From the NCBI GenBank assembly GCA_028697565.1, contig JAQVEU010000043.1, positions 1 through 6,609 of the forward strand: 6,609 nt of DNA. Direction: 5' to 3'. This DNA comes from Candidatus Ratteibacteria bacterium (GTDB taxonomy: Bacteria > Ratteibacteria > UBA8468 > B48-G9 > JAFGKM01). A program made the position numbers and the translations under genes. Shown here one piece after another: positions 6,608 to 6,609 of this stretch. The first letter of the stretch is position 1, and each line of letters begins with the position of its first letter. The notes beneath the pieces were generated by a model. It was not told the DNA's origin and ran no database searches. It saw only the letters and a list, made by a program, of their open reading frames with translations.

Positions 6608-6609
6608 TA

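Overview
The window holds five protein genes in two converging groups and no RNA gene, CRISPR array or intact mobile element. All five are intact except that the context of the rightmost gene is cut by the window edge. By eye the DNA is moderately AT-rich, with heavy use of AGA/AGG for arginine and ATA for isoleucine. A bacterial V/A-type ATPase, a HypF hydrogenase-maturation protein, an M55 peptidase and a bacterial-looking SGNH esterase suggest an anaerobic, possibly thermophilic bacterium, perhaps of a poorly cultured phylum. This placement is inference; archaea also carry several of these genes, but the SGNH gene and the Shine-Dalgarno signals fit Bacteria better.

Left half, plus strand. 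A 242-base leader carries a candidate promoter and a good ribosome binding site. It is followed by an M55 (DppA-like) D-aminopeptidase gene (243-1034). A full-length hypF (1022-3325) overlaps its end and is probably translationally coupled to it. No hypA-E or hydrogenase gene is visible.

Right half, minus strand. Reading from the right edge leftwards come an SGNH/GDSL esterase (6607-5609), a 240-base spacer with a nested palindromic repeat, the V-type ATPase central-stalk subunit F gene (5368-5066), and the catalytic subunit A gene (5061-3322). F and A are four bases apart. The usual continuation into subunits B and D is absent: A ends directly against hypF, and the two stop codons share the tetranucleotide TTAA inside the loop of a hairpin.

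The genes do not form one obvious pathway. F and A belong to the rotary ATPase, HypF makes the cyanide ligands of [NiFe]-hydrogenase, and the M55 and SGNH enzymes look like peptide and carbohydrate-ester scavenging or wall-turnover functions. I found no convincing new system. The best second looks are the F-A pair cut off from the rest of its operon, the palindromic spacer repeat, the M55-hypF coupling and the hairpin at the convergent junction.
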